Assembly (NCBI GenBank): GCA_017545245.1
Contig: JAFWPB010000007.1
Coordinates: forward strand, 62,001-126,000
Source: Clostridiales bacterium
GTDB taxonomy: Bacteria; Bacillota; Clostridia; Saccharofermentanales; Saccharofermentanaceae
Length of the DNA stretch: 64,000 bases
Direction of reading: 5' to 3'
Each line of letters begins with the position of its first letter. Position 1 is the first letter of the stretch. Shown piece after piece: positions 26,944 through 35,686 of this stretch. A program made the translations under genes and the position numbers. A model generated the notes under the pieces. That model was given only the letters and a program-made list of their open reading frames with translations, was not told where the DNA came from and made no database searches.

Positions 26944-27513
26944 ATGACAATTCGGGACATGTTAAAAAATAAGAATATGAGCGTATATCGGCTTTCCAAA
27001 ATCAGCGGGATTCCGTACACAACAGTAAATGAATTGTGTAATGGCAAGGTATTGCTAATAAACTGTAGTGTTGAGACTGTCTATCATCTCGCAAAGGCTT
27101 TGGGCGTCCCTATGGAAGAACTACTGGAACCCTATATGGTCAAGCGACCTCAATTCGAAAACTTCAAGAGTAATGTGTGCCATCAACTCAAGGAATTAGG
27201 TGACGTAGACTTTGTTGTTGATTTGCTGGGCAGCAACAATATCCGGGTCTTTTATGAGCGGCAATGGTATCCGGAGAGTCTGTACCTTCTGGCAATGCTG
27301 GATTACATCAGCAAAGAAAATGACATTCCACTATGTGAAGACTACGATGATCTACGTCAGTGCTCCTTGAAGAAAACGCTTTATCCTGAAAGTCTCCGTG
27401 CTCTGGCCGCCTCTTCGAATGATAAATCAGTACTGAAGCGCGCCGAAGAGTCCGCTATTCCCGAGTTCATGAGATTCAACATTGTGGAAAGCGAGGTAAG
27501 AAATGTCATCTGA
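26944..27513 (+). CDS. XRE-family HTH protein, probable antitoxin
   Basis: 189 residues. The N-terminal helix-turn-helix reads MLKNKNMSVYRLSKISGIPYTTVNELCNGK and continues LAKALGVPMEELLEP. The C-terminal 120 residues have no family I can name and may bind the partner. The ATG at 26944 is favoured by AGGTGAAG just upstream; the frame also has a GTG three codons earlier. It overlaps the nucleotidyltransferase-like gene by 11 nt. The palindrome in its promoter suggests autorepression. Codon use is more AT-rich than in the V-ATPase genes, consistent with acquisition. Confidence 0.82.
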   Translation: MTIRDMLKNKNMSVYRLSKISGIPYTTVNELCNGKVLLINCSVETVYHLAKALGVPMEELLEPYMVKRPQFENFKSNVCHQLKELGDVDFVVDLLGSNNIRVFYERQWYPESLYLLAMLDYISKENDIPLCEDYDDLRQCSLKKTLYPESLRALAASSNDKSVLKRAEESAIPEFMRFNIVESEVRNVI

Positions 27514-28270
27514 TAAACCATTTGAATTCACCAAAGAAAACCTTGATGAATATCTGAAAGCTGTGGCTAAGGAGTATCGGAAACTGGTAGGAAAAGGTAT
27601 GCCTGCCGAATTGGTTCTGATAGGCGGAGCATCTGTTCTTTTGAACTATGGCTTCAGAGATATGACTACAGACATAGATGCACTAATACTTGCTGCTTCC
27701 GGTATGCGTGATGCCATCAATCATGTCAGGGATCAGTACGATCTTCCGGACGGCTGGCTGAATTCGGATTTTACAAATACAGAATCTTATACTCCCAAAG
27801 TTCTTGAGTTTTCCAAATACTACAGAACCTACTCTAATCTTGTAACTATTCGGACCATTTCTGCAGAGTATCTTGTCGCAATGAAGCTTCGAGCTGGTCG
27901 GCTGTACAAGCATGATTTGTCTGACGTACTCGGCATATTGGCTGATCATGAGCAAAAAGGTTGTCCTTTGACAAAAGAAATGATTCATGATGCAGTTTGT
28001 AATCTTTACGGCAGTTGGGAAGTTCTCCCGGAAACGTCCATTGTTTTCTTGGAAAATGTCATGAAAAATGGGAACTTCACTCAACTTTTCAGCGAAGTAA
28101 CTACTGACGAAAAAGAAACCCGATCTTTACTTACAAAATACGAGAAAGAAAATCCTGGAGTAGTAACGAAAGCGAATTTCACGAGCGTTACTGAAAAGAT
28201 GTTTCAAAAAGCGTCTCGTACTTCACTTCTGGGATCACTGAAAGACAAGAAAGACTCGGACGATAAATAA
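27503..28270 (+). CDS. DUF6036-like nucleotidyltransferase, probable toxin
   Basis: 255 residues. The fold signature of minimal nucleotidyltransferases is visible: LVLIGGASVLLNYG (the GG/S step), then RDMTTDIDALIL supplying the paired aspartates, and later SAEYLVAMKLRAGRLYKHDLSDVLGIL. This resembles DUF6036 and AbiEii-type proteins, which are often toxins or abortive-infection effectors that transfer nucleotides to RNA or protein. Overlap with an HTH gene fits a type II or type IV toxin-antitoxin layout. Toxicity is inferred. Confidence 0.78.
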   Translation: MSSDKPFEFTKENLDEYLKAVAKEYRKLVGKGMPAELVLIGGASVLLNYGFRDMTTDIDALILAASGMRDAINHVRDQYDLPDGWLNSDFTNTESYTPKVLEFSKYYRTYSNLVTIRTISAEYLVAMKLRAGRLYKHDLSDVLGILADHEQKGCPLTKEMIHDAVCNLYGSWEVLPETSIVFLENVMKNGNFTQLFSEVTTDEKETRSLLTKYEKENPGVVTKANFTSVTEKMFQKASRTSLLGSLKDKKDSDDK

Positions 28271-28273
28271 ACC

Positions 28274-28807
28274 TCAATCGCAAGTCAGGAAATAGTAGCC
28301 GTCTTCGCAAAGGATGACGACCCGTTTTTCGTTGTCTTTGGATGCATAGACAGGTTGACCGGAGCGCAGACGCAGATCCGGGCCGGCTGCGAAAAAGTCT
28401 TTCTCCGGTTTTTTAAAGTCGTTCACTTGGAGTATCTTGCCGATTTCCTCGAAGCCGTCGGGCAGATATTTCATGCCGTCGTACTGGTATTTGTAGATCT
28501 TTCCATTGACCATGATCTGTGCGGGGGTGATCACGCCCACCACTCCCGTCGGGCCGTGTCCGTCCGCATCAGTGGTAGGAATGTACAGCACATCTTGATA
28601 CTCTCCCGAAGATGTTCCTTCTGCGCGAGAGTATAAGTCGTTCGTTTCGGCAGGTTCGTCCTGCGATAAAGCCAACGGCGAAGATGTGTATGGCGTAGTC
28701 GTGGTTTTTGTTTTTCCGGTGCAGCCGAAGCAGGAGCAGGTTACAGCAATTGCGCTCGCAATTAGTAACGCCTTTCGGATCTTGTTGTTTTTCATCATTT
28801 CCTTCAT
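28274..28807 (-). CDS. Small lipoprotein of unknown function
   Basis: 177 residues with a signal peptide and lipobox: KALLIASAIAVTCSCFGC, lipidated Cys near residue 28, then a Thr/Ser-rich linker. The mature part has short beta segments (GVVGVITPAQIMVNGKIYKYQY, RVVILCEDGYYFLTCD). No family recognised. The ATG at 28807 has GGAGGTGATT upstream; the longer frame to 28873 lacks one. It converges with the nucleotidyltransferase gene, with a 3-nt gap. Confidence 0.78.
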   Translation of the reverse strand: MKEMMKNNKIRKALLIASAIAVTCSCFGCTGKTKTTTTPYTSSPLALSQDEPAETNDLYSRAEGTSSGEYQDVLYIPTTDADGHGPTGVVGVITPAQIMVNGKIYKYQYDGMKYLPDGFEEIGKILQVNDFKKPEKDFFAAGPDLRLRSGQPVYASKDNEKRVVILCEDGYYFLTCD

Positions 28808-28924
28808 GGTAATCACCTCCGCAAAACTCGAGTTCCCAATAGATGCTTTACCTTCATGGGATTTTCCTTTCACTTATATAAACAGCAAAAGAGATCGAAT
28901 CTTACAAAGAAATCTCCAATAGAT

Positions 28925-30136
28925 TTATCCGTTCTTCCCGAGAAGCGGTGCGGAGACGCGTGGGAGGATGCCCTGCATATGCGCGAGAATGACGCCGTAG
29001 TTGGTGATCGGCACGCCGGCATTCTGGCAGATGCGGATACGGTGCATCATTTCTCTTGGGTTAAGCATGCAGCCGCCGCAGTGGATCACGAGATCAAACT
29101 CGGAAAGATTATCCGGGAAAGAATCGCCGGAAGTCCACTCAAAGTGGAAGTCCTTCTGCGTCGTCTTCTCAATCATCTTCGGAAGTTTCACGGTGCCGAT
29201 ATCGTTGCACTGACGGTGATGCGTACAGCCCTCCGAGATCAAGATCTTGGCACCATCATCGAGAGTGTCCAATGCTTTTGCAGAAAGAATTGCTTCACCA
29301 AGGTCACCTTTGTAGCGCGCAAACAGCATAGAGAAAGAGGTCAGCGGAATCTCCTGCGGAACGATCGCATTGACTTCCTTGAAGGCCTGGCTGTCGGTGA
29401 CGACCAGTTTCGGAGGTTTGCCGAGAGACTCCAGGACCCGGGAAAGTTCCGGGACCTGCGTAACTACCGCGATGGCGCTGCTGTCCAGGACATCTCGAAG
29501 TGTCTGCTGCTGCGGAAGGATCAATCGTCCTTTTGGCGCGGCCTCATCGATTGGGGTCACCAGGACCACGATATCACCCTCAGAGATCAGATCCGCGATG
29601 ATCTTTCGGCCGTTTGTCGGATCGACCACCAGATGGCCGACCATTTCTTTCAGATCGTTGATGTTGATCTTATCGGAAGCGGACACCCAGATACTGTCCT
29701 GGGCGACTTCCTTCGTGCGGCCTTTTCCGATGCGCTGCTGGACAAGGTCGAGTTTGTTATATACCGTGATGTAGGGAAGATTTCTGTCTTCGAACATTTT
29801 CTTCAGCATACGGTCACCATCAGTAAGACCGATCGTGCCGTCTACCACGTGGATCGCGATGTCGACTTTCGCCATGACCTCTTTGCACTTGGTCACACGA
29901 AGGGCACCCAATTCACCCTCATCGTCGATACCGGGCGTGTCCACGATCATGACCGGGCCTAACGGAAGGAGTTCCATGGCCTTATAAACCGGATCCGTCG
30001 TCGTTCCCTTTACATCGGAAACGATGGCGAGTTCCTGATTGGTAAAAGCGTTGACCACACTGGACTTACCTGCATTTCTCATGCCGAAAAAGCCGATATA
30101 TATGCGCTCGCCACGCGGTGTTGATGACAGATCCAT
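28925..30136 (-). CDS. hydF: [FeFe]-hydrogenase maturation GTPase HydF
   Basis: 403 residues. The N-terminal GTPase domain has the P-loop GFFGMRNAGKSS, switch KGTTTDPV, IVDTPGIDDEGELG and the NKLD guanine motif. The C-terminal scaffold domain carries the [4Fe-4S] ligands, CTHHRQC with a conserved His and HCGGC about 50 residues on. HydF is the scaffold on which the 2Fe subcluster of [FeFe] hydrogenase is assembled with HydE and HydG, neither of which is in this window. A GGGGAGG site precedes the ATG. Confidence 0.96.
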   Translation of the reverse strand: MDLSSTPRGERIYIGFFGMRNAGKSSVVNAFTNQELAIVSDVKGTTTDPVYKAMELLPLGPVMIVDTPGIDDEGELGALRVTKCKEVMAKVDIAIHVVDGTIGLTDGDRMLKKMFEDRNLPYITVYNKLDLVQQRIGKGRTKEVAQDSIWVSASDKININDLKEMVGHLVVDPTNGRKIIADLISEGDIVVLVTPIDEAAPKGRLILPQQQTLRDVLDSSAIAVVTQVPELSRVLESLGKPPKLVVTDSQAFKEVNAIVPQEIPLTSFSMLFARYKGDLGEAILSAKALDTLDDGAKILISEGCTHHRQCNDIGTVKLPKMIEKTTQKDFHFEWTSGDSFPDNLSEFDLVIHCGGCMLNPREMMHRIRICQNAGVPITNYGVILAHMQGILPRVSAPLLGKNG

Positions 30137-30211
30137 AGGTTTGTACCTCCCCTTCCGGATACTGATATTTTACAAGATAAGACGAAGTCTTCTCAAGTCA
30201 TTCTTTACATA

Positions 30212-31696
30212 TCACTTCTTCGCCTTGTACCGCACGCGCTGTCCGCGTTCGTTTCGGTAGTAGATCCAAGGATGCTCGTAGATGTTCAGGCGGCCGAATT
30301 TAATGAAATAGATCGGTGTGACGGGAACCGTGATACATAGGAGCATCGCGCCGAATCCGGCCAGAGCCGATCCGGGACTGGCCATGACCATGATAAACGG
30401 GATCAGGATTGCAATGACGCTCAGGAAAATCATCCAGATCATGCGGCTTGCTGCCGAATACTTGATCTCAACGATCTTCGGTGCACCGTTGATGATCTCG
30501 ACAAAAAATGGTTTGTCCACTCCGCCGGGGATGGGCGTGGGAGACTGCACCAGTTTCCCGTCCTGTCTGATATACGGCCCGCCGTTTGTGGTAAAGACAC
30601 GCCGGCGCAGCCGCCATCTGGGCGAGGAATAATCAGAATACATCGCAAAAGTGACGACCAGGAAATAGATTCCCAGTATGCCTGCCAGAAGAAGCGCCAT
30701 GGATTCCCCGCCACCTGCCAGGATCGTGATCAGCGCAGTGGCGCCTACGAATAGCAGTGTAGCCAGGATCGGTTTGATCCACCATGGAAGAAGGAATCTG
30801 TCCTTCCTTTCCCGGACTGCAACCTTTCCGGTCTGCCCGTTTACGGCCGCGATCACTTCTCCGACACAAAGATAATAAATCGGCAGGATCACTTCCATAC
30901 GCATCAGGTTTTCGGTATTCGAAGTAACACGGAAAGCCCTCGTTTCCATGGTCTTCACCAGGTGTTTCTCATAATCGGAATTAAGTTCATCGGCAACACG
31001 CGCATCCACCATCTTTTCCGGAAGGTCACGGACTTTGACCGTGCTTCCCGCCAGATACGAGAAATCCATCTCACGTATTCCCGAAAGATCGAAAGGCTCC
31101 ACCTCATTAAGAAGAAGATTGTCGAGTCCTTGCGAAGCATTGACAAAAGAACCTTCCACGAATCCGCGGATCGAGAGCTGCCGCATCGTATTGTTACGCT
31201 TCACCGTGCCTTTTACCGGACCTCTGGCAAGTTCATAGGGAAGATATACGCCGTTCATTTCAGAGATGTGATCCTTCAGGATCCTTGCTTCTTTCTTACC
31301 CGCATTCTTTTTGCACCAGTCGGAAAGAAGCGTCTCGGCTTCGCTCTTTTCAAGAGCAAACGGTATCAGGAGTTCCGGGGCGTGGTTGTTTTTCAGATAA
31401 TCTTTGCGGACCAGGCTTTTTCCGCAGAAAGCACACTGCGTCATCGCTTCCTTCTCCGGAAAAATCACTTTTGCTCCGCAGCTGTTGCACGTTCCGGATT
31501 GGAGTTTATATGTCGGCGGATTATTCAGCATGTTTTCTTTCTTCAGTTTCTGAAAGCCCTTCTTCTCCTCCACCGCATGTGTTGTCGGTGTGGCACTTCC
31601 GCAGAAATTGCAGGTATATACCTGCTTCAGAATATTAAACTGTACCGCCGCTCCACACGTGGCGCAATGTACATCCAAAACAGAATTCTCAGCCAT
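30212..31696 (-). CDS. Zinc-ribbon membrane protein, unknown function
   Basis: 494 residues. Two tandem CxxC...CxxC zinc ribbons at the N-terminus (CATCGAAVQ...CNFCGS and CNSCGAKV...CAFCGK) resemble those of prokaryotic TFIIB-like or DNA-helicase-associated ribbons. A cytoplasmic domain of about 200 residues follows, then two pairs of helices (about 305-350 and 420-470) with a basic loop and a basic C-terminus. I do not know the family function. It lies 75 nt upstream of hydF on the same strand. Confidence 0.75.
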   Translation of the reverse strand: MAENSVLDVHCATCGAAVQFNILKQVYTCNFCGSATPTTHAVEEKKGFQKLKKENMLNNPPTYKLQSGTCNSCGAKVIFPEKEAMTQCAFCGKSLVRKDYLKNNHAPELLIPFALEKSEAETLLSDWCKKNAGKKEARILKDHISEMNGVYLPYELARGPVKGTVKRNNTMRQLSIRGFVEGSFVNASQGLDNLLLNEVEPFDLSGIREMDFSYLAGSTVKVRDLPEKMVDARVADELNSDYEKHLVKTMETRAFRVTSNTENLMRMEVILPIYYLCVGEVIAAVNGQTGKVAVRERKDRFLLPWWIKPILATLLFVGATALITILAGGGESMALLLAGILGIYFLVVTFAMYSDYSSPRWRLRRRVFTTNGGPYIRQDGKLVQSPTPIPGGVDKPFFVEIINGAPKIVEIKYSAASRMIWMIFLSVIAILIPFIMVMASPGSALAGFGAMLLCITVPVTPIYFIKFGRLNIYEHPWIYYRNERGQRVRYKAKK

Positions 31697-31837
31697 AATT
31701 CCTCTACCCTCCTCTTCTCACCATACCATGTTCACAAAAATATTATACTTTATTCACCCGATATTCAGTAGCGGCGATTTCTTCGATGCCCAACACGCGA
31801 TATAACAAGAAATAGAGAACAGTGAGAAGGATAGCAT

Positions 31838-32115
31838 ATGATCGATCTATATACCACACAGATCTCTTTTCTTATATTTGAAGCGGTTTTCTGTCTTCTC
31901 GCGGCTTTGGTCTATTCGATAGGCCGGGATCCTCTGCGCATCCGTAAAACTGTGAGCGTCCGAACCGTGCACACTTCGCCGTCGGCGCATGTCACAGCGA
32001 GGAAGTGGACGATATCCGAAAAGCCATGCAGCGGGCTGATGCCAGAATGTATGAAGTGAAGGAAGAGTATTACCAAAGACATCCGGAATACGAATGGCAT
32101 AAGAAACCTGTATGA
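31838..32115 (+). pseudogene. Relic of a diguanylate cyclase (GGDEF) gene
   Basis: An ATG at 31838 opens a membrane-helix start (MIDLYTTQISFLIFEAVFCLLAALVY) that soon loses sense. From about 31951, one frame over, the sequence reads as the end of a GGDEF domain (FAVGACHSEEVDDIRKAMQ, then RADARMYEVKEEYYQRHPEY) up to the TGA at 32113. The whole middle of the enzyme, including the GGDEF active site, is missing. An internal deletion with a frameshift explains this best. Confidence 0.65.
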
Positions 32116-32131
32116 GAATCTGGAGAGTGCA

Positions 32132-32407
32132 ATGATCCTGAAAAAACTAAGTGATGATTTTACGGTTTGCAAATTGGCGGATGTGAAGGTCATTCCTGCC
32201 ACATCCTCCTTCTATTTTGTCGGGCGGACGGACGAGGAGATCTCGCTCGTGTGCCGGACAGAGGAGACACCCGAAAACACCACAGACCGTGAAGACGGAT
32301 GGAGTGCTTTCCGCATCGAAGGTGTGCTTGTTTTTCCGCGATCCAAGCCCGAACCCGGTCTGCGCAAGAAGCGTCGAATCCCGTACTTAAAGAATGTCAG
32401 ATCGTAA
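32132..32407 (+). CDS. ACT-domain-like protein, C-terminally shortened
   Basis: 91 residues. LKKLSDDFTVCKLADVKVIP, FYFVGRTDEEISLVCRTEETPENTT and REDGWSAFRIEGVL are the first two-thirds of the small ACT-like proteins common in Firmicutes. After FRIEGVLVF the expected second ACT half (normally about 40 more residues) is replaced by a short basic tail, and no other frame restores it. Probably a truncated gene, possibly inactive. Confidence 0.6.
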   Translation: MILKKLSDDFTVCKLADVKVIPATSSFYFVGRTDEEISLVCRTEETPENTTDREDGWSAFRIEGVLVFPRSKPEPGLRKKRRIPYLKNVRS

Positions 32408-32416
32408 CTCATACCG

Positions 32417-33091
32417 TTAACCTTCCGCCCAATCGAAGTTCTCTTTCCCGGCTCCGAGCTCGAAGTGATGTTTCACGATCCCCTTATCGATATCGGACAT
32501 GGGTCCGCTTTTGTAGGTGAGGCTGACTTTCCTGCCCTCTCCCTTGATCGTAAACAACTGTCTGTTTAACGCAGTCGGAGCAAGAAGAGCGGCATCCACA
32601 CCTTCTTTGAACCACGCCGGAGCTTCGCCACTGTAACTGCTGACCGCATCCGGTGACTTACTCTTATGCGGCACACCCTGTGTCTTTCCATGGCCCACGG
32701 CAACTATGCCGGCCACTTTCTTACCGGGGACGAAAGTGCTGACGAATTTCCGGTTGAAGGTTCCGCCCATCCACCAGGTATTCAGTCCGATCGTCTGCGC
32801 GAAAAGCACCAGGTCGGAGCTTGCGTAGCCGAGTGTTTCGTCAATGCCGGCACGGTCATCGGCGGCCAGAACGAAATACGAACTTACACCTTCTCCGCGC
32901 AAAACCACTTTGCCCATCATGTTCAGCGGGCTTTTCTCACTTTCGATCAGGCGGATCGAAAGGGACAGTTTTTCATTCAGTTTCGCCACTCTTTCGTTCA
33001 GACTGTTCTTTTCCGTTTCAGTCAGAGGCGTTCCATTAAACTTACGTACTGTATGTCTGGTATGCATGGCCTCTTTCATTTTTTCAATCAT
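32417..33091 (-). CDS. Nitroreductase-family protein (putative TM nitroreductase type)
   Basis: 224 residues with a bacterial nitroreductase FMN-binding layout: RHTVRKFNGTPLTE at the start (phosphate-binding Arg), LGLNTWWMGGTFNRK-like block at about 100-115, VAVGHGKTQ, and the late repeat of the fold (APTALNRQLFTIKGEG). This matches the 'putative TM nitroreductase' family despite having no obvious membrane helix. Probably an FMN-dependent NAD(P)H oxidoreductase; substrate unknown. Confidence 0.85.
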   Translation of the reverse strand: MIEKMKEAMHTRHTVRKFNGTPLTETEKNSLNERVAKLNEKLSLSIRLIESEKSPLNMMGKVVLRGEGVSSYFVLAADDRAGIDETLGYASSDLVLFAQTIGLNTWWMGGTFNRKFVSTFVPGKKVAGIVAVGHGKTQGVPHKSKSPDAVSSYSGEAPAWFKEGVDAALLAPTALNRQLFTIKGEGRKVSLTYKSGPMSDIDKGIVKHHFELGAGKENFDWAEG

Positions 33092-33115
33092 TCAGATTCC
33101 TCCACAAGTTCATGT

Positions 33116-34372
33116 TTATTCCAATGCCGCAAATGCTGAAAGAAATTCTTCAAACGCCTTTCCTGCATATTTTACGGCTTCTTCGACTGATAAACTCTCA
33201 TCATCATCGATGAAGAAGTATTGTTTCTTCTTGCCGTCATAACCGAAATGTTTATAGCAAAGATCACTGCCGAAGATAAATATATTCTCCAGATCATCCG
33301 CGAGCATAAGATTGTTGTTATAGATTTCAAGATTCTCCAGCGGCTCGAGTTCCAGGTATTTTCCGCCGATGAATCCTTCGCCGCCGTTATATTTCTTCAT
33401 GAAATCAAGGTAATCATCGGGAAGCGTGACTCCGCAGACTTCCGTGATCGTAGACTTTGTTTTCCCGTTAGAAGCAAACTTCTCAAACCGAGGCATCGTA
33501 TTTTTCTGCTCTTTATGGAAAGCAGAGTATATATCAAAAAGCCTGTCACTTCGCACACAGGAATCTTTTCCCACTTCGAAGACTTTTCCGGTCACATCGA
33601 TAATGATTCGTTCCGGATCGGAATACGCGTGTGCGACGGAACCGATACCAGATGTATACACCAGCGCCCCGCTTTCTGCAGAATACACATCAAGGAAATG
33701 ATACGGCTTCGTTCTTTCCTCATCGGTCTTATATCCGAAACATAAAACATATTCATACGAAGAGCAATATGCGAGATGGATGTACTGTCCCTCCGGCTCA
33801 TTCTCCGGCGTCCAGAGCAGATCACCCTCTTTGGAATAGCATAGCAATCCTCTTCCGAACACCGAGCAGAACACTTTATCTTTTCCCGAACATAGACGCA
33901 GGATCTTCTTTTTCGGATCGATCCGAAGACCGTTCCATTTCAGTTTCCCGGATCCGGTCCTTCTGATATCTATATCCGTGCCGGGATAGAAATCGTCGAC
34001 GCCGGGTTCACTTTCAATTATGCTTCCGTCTTCCAGAGATAATGTGTACATCTCCCAGTCCGTACTGACGACCATGAGATTTTTATCATCCGATGAGAAG
34101 CAGATCGGGCCGATCTTTTTGATCTGTTTGTTTGTCCAGAGGATCTTTCCGCTTTCCACATCGTGAAGGGATACGCCGTAACGGTTATATGCGGCATCAG
34201 CAAAAAGCTTTCCGCTATCCGAAATGCACATTCGCCTTTCACCGCTATACTTCGTGGAATACTCTCCAAGCTTCTTACCTGTAGAGACTTCATATGCTGC
34301 GAGGTTTTCATTGAACGCCGAGACAAGCAGGAATTTCCCGTTATTTGATGTTTTGATATTGCGCGCTTTCAT
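33116..34372 (-). CDS. Beta-propeller-like protein with C-terminal SMI1/KNR4 domain
   Basis: About 418 residues. The first 270 look like WD40/PQQ-type repeats (GKFLLVSAFNENLAAYEVSTGKKLG, ISDSGKLFADAAYNRYGVSLHDVESGKILW, FSSDDKNLMVVSTDWEMYTLSLEDG). The end has an SMI1/KNR4 fold (GVTLPDDYLDFMKKYNGGEGFIGGKYLELEPLENL, IFGSDLCYKHFGYDG). SMI1/KNR4 domains are common in immunity proteins of polymorphic toxin systems. No toxin lies nearby. No signal peptide, so cytoplasmic. The ATG at 34372 follows GGGAGAA. Confidence 0.8.
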   Translation of the reverse strand: MKARNIKTSNNGKFLLVSAFNENLAAYEVSTGKKLGEYSTKYSGERRMCISDSGKLFADAAYNRYGVSLHDVESGKILWTNKQIKKIGPICFSSDDKNLMVVSTDWEMYTLSLEDGSIIESEPGVDDFYPGTDIDIRRTGSGKLKWNGLRIDPKKKILRLCSGKDKVFCSVFGRGLLCYSKEGDLLWTPENEPEGQYIHLAYCSSYEYVLCFGYKTDEERTKPYHFLDVYSAESGALVYTSGIGSVAHAYSDPERIIIDVTGKVFEVGKDSCVRSDRLFDIYSAFHKEQKNTMPRFEKFASNGKTKSTITEVCGVTLPDDYLDFMKKYNGGEGFIGGKYLELEPLENLEIYNNNLMLADDLENIFIFGSDLCYKHFGYDGKKKQYFFIDDDESLSVEEAVKYAGKAFEEFLSAFAALE

Positions 34373-34546
34373 ACACGTTTCTCCCATAGTAAACCGGCTA
34401 ATGGGATGAACCCTGTTCCACGACCATTATATCATTTGAAGGTGGCGGGTAGAATGCTTGCCATTTCCTCTCCGGAATCCTTCAAAATGTACACCCATTC
34501 CCCAATCTGTGGTACATTATTTGTAGGGTGAATATTGGAGGGGTAT

Positions 34547-35686
34547 ATGAAGATACGTTTTGACGGGTTGACCAAGCGGTTTCCTAATAGAAATAAGAAG
34601 ATCAAGTCCGAGGTCGTGGCAGTCGACCACTTTACTTTCGAGATCCCTGACGGCAAGCTGGTGGGCCTTCTCGGTCCTTCCGGTTGTGGTAAGAGTACAG
34701 CGCTGAACCTGATCTGCGGCTTGGAAACGCCGACGGAGGGAAAGATCTTTTTCGACGATGACGATGTCACCGATCTTCCTGCAGAGAACCGTGGTGTCGG
34801 CATGGTGTTTCAGAGCTATGCGCTGTATCCGCATCTTACCGTAAAGAAGAATATCATGTTCCCTCTTCAGAACTTGAAGGGCGACCAGAAACTGACAAAA
34901 GAACAATTAGAGGCGAAGGCGCTGGAAGCGGCGAAGATCGTACAGATCGAGGAGCTGATGGACAGAAAACCGAACGAGATGAGTGGTGGCCAGCAGCAGC
35001 GTGTGGCGATTGCCCGCGCGCTCGTAAAGATGCCACGCGTGCTTCTTCTCGACGAACCGCTCTCCAACCTGGATGCGCGTCTTCGTATCCAGACCCGAGA
35101 AGAGATCAAGCGCATCCAGAATACGACCAAGATCACGACGATCTTCGTTACCCATGACCAGGAAGAGGCCATGAGCATTTCCGACCTCATCGTGGTCATG
35201 AAAGACGGCGCCGTGCATCAGATCGGAAAGCCCCAGGAAGTCTACGATTCCCCTGTAAATCTTTTCGTGGCGAAGTTTCTCGGCACGCCTCCGATCAATG
35301 TCTTTACCGGCAGAATCAAGGACGGTAAGCTCCTGATTGGAGAAGATACGATCCTTGGAAAAGACTGTGTGAAAGATACGAAGGATCAGGAAGTCTTCAT
35401 CGGCATCCGTCCGGAAGGATTCCTGCTTCGTGAGGATAAAGAGAAAAACGGAAAACTGGATGGCAAAAACGGCGTGTTCCATGCTGATCTTCTCGCCATT
35501 GAAGTCATGGGTCGAGACACGAGCGTGGTCTTCTCTCACAGTTCTTCCGAGATCGAAGGAACAAGACTTCGCGCAATCGTTTCTTCCGACAACCAGATCG
35601 ATCCCGAAAGCAAGACAGTTGCTTTTGACGTGAACCCGAAGAAAGTCTTCGTCTTCTCCAAAGAAACACAGGAGCGTCTGTTATGA
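34547..35686 (+). CDS. Carbohydrate ABC transporter ATP-binding protein (MsmK/UgpC class)
   Basis: 379 residues. ATPase domain: Walker A GPSGCGKST, Q-loop VFQSYALYPHLTV, signature MSGGQQQR, Walker B VLLLDEPLSNLD, switch FVTHDQEEAM. The C-terminal half is the TOBE/MOI regulatory domain (IGIRPEGFLL). Class members energise sugar importers. The ATG at 34547 has TGGAGGGG upstream. It overlaps the next permease gene by 4 nt. First gene of a four-gene importer operon. Confidence 0.95.
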   Translation: MKIRFDGLTKRFPNRNKKIKSEVVAVDHFTFEIPDGKLVGLLGPSGCGKSTALNLICGLETPTEGKIFFDDDDVTDLPAENRGVGMVFQSYALYPHLTVKKNIMFPLQNLKGDQKLTKEQLEAKALEAAKIVQIEELMDRKPNEMSGGQQQRVAIARALVKMPRVLLLDEPLSNLDARLRIQTREEIKRIQNTTKITTIFVTHDQEEAMSISDLIVVMKDGAVHQIGKPQEVYDSPVNLFVAKFLGTPPINVFTGRIKDGKLLIGEDTILGKDCVKDTKDQEVFIGIRPEGFLLREDKEKNGKLDGKNGVFHADLLAIEVMGRDTSVVFSHSSSEIEGTRLRAIVSSDNQIDPESKTVAFDVNPKKVFVFSKETQERLL

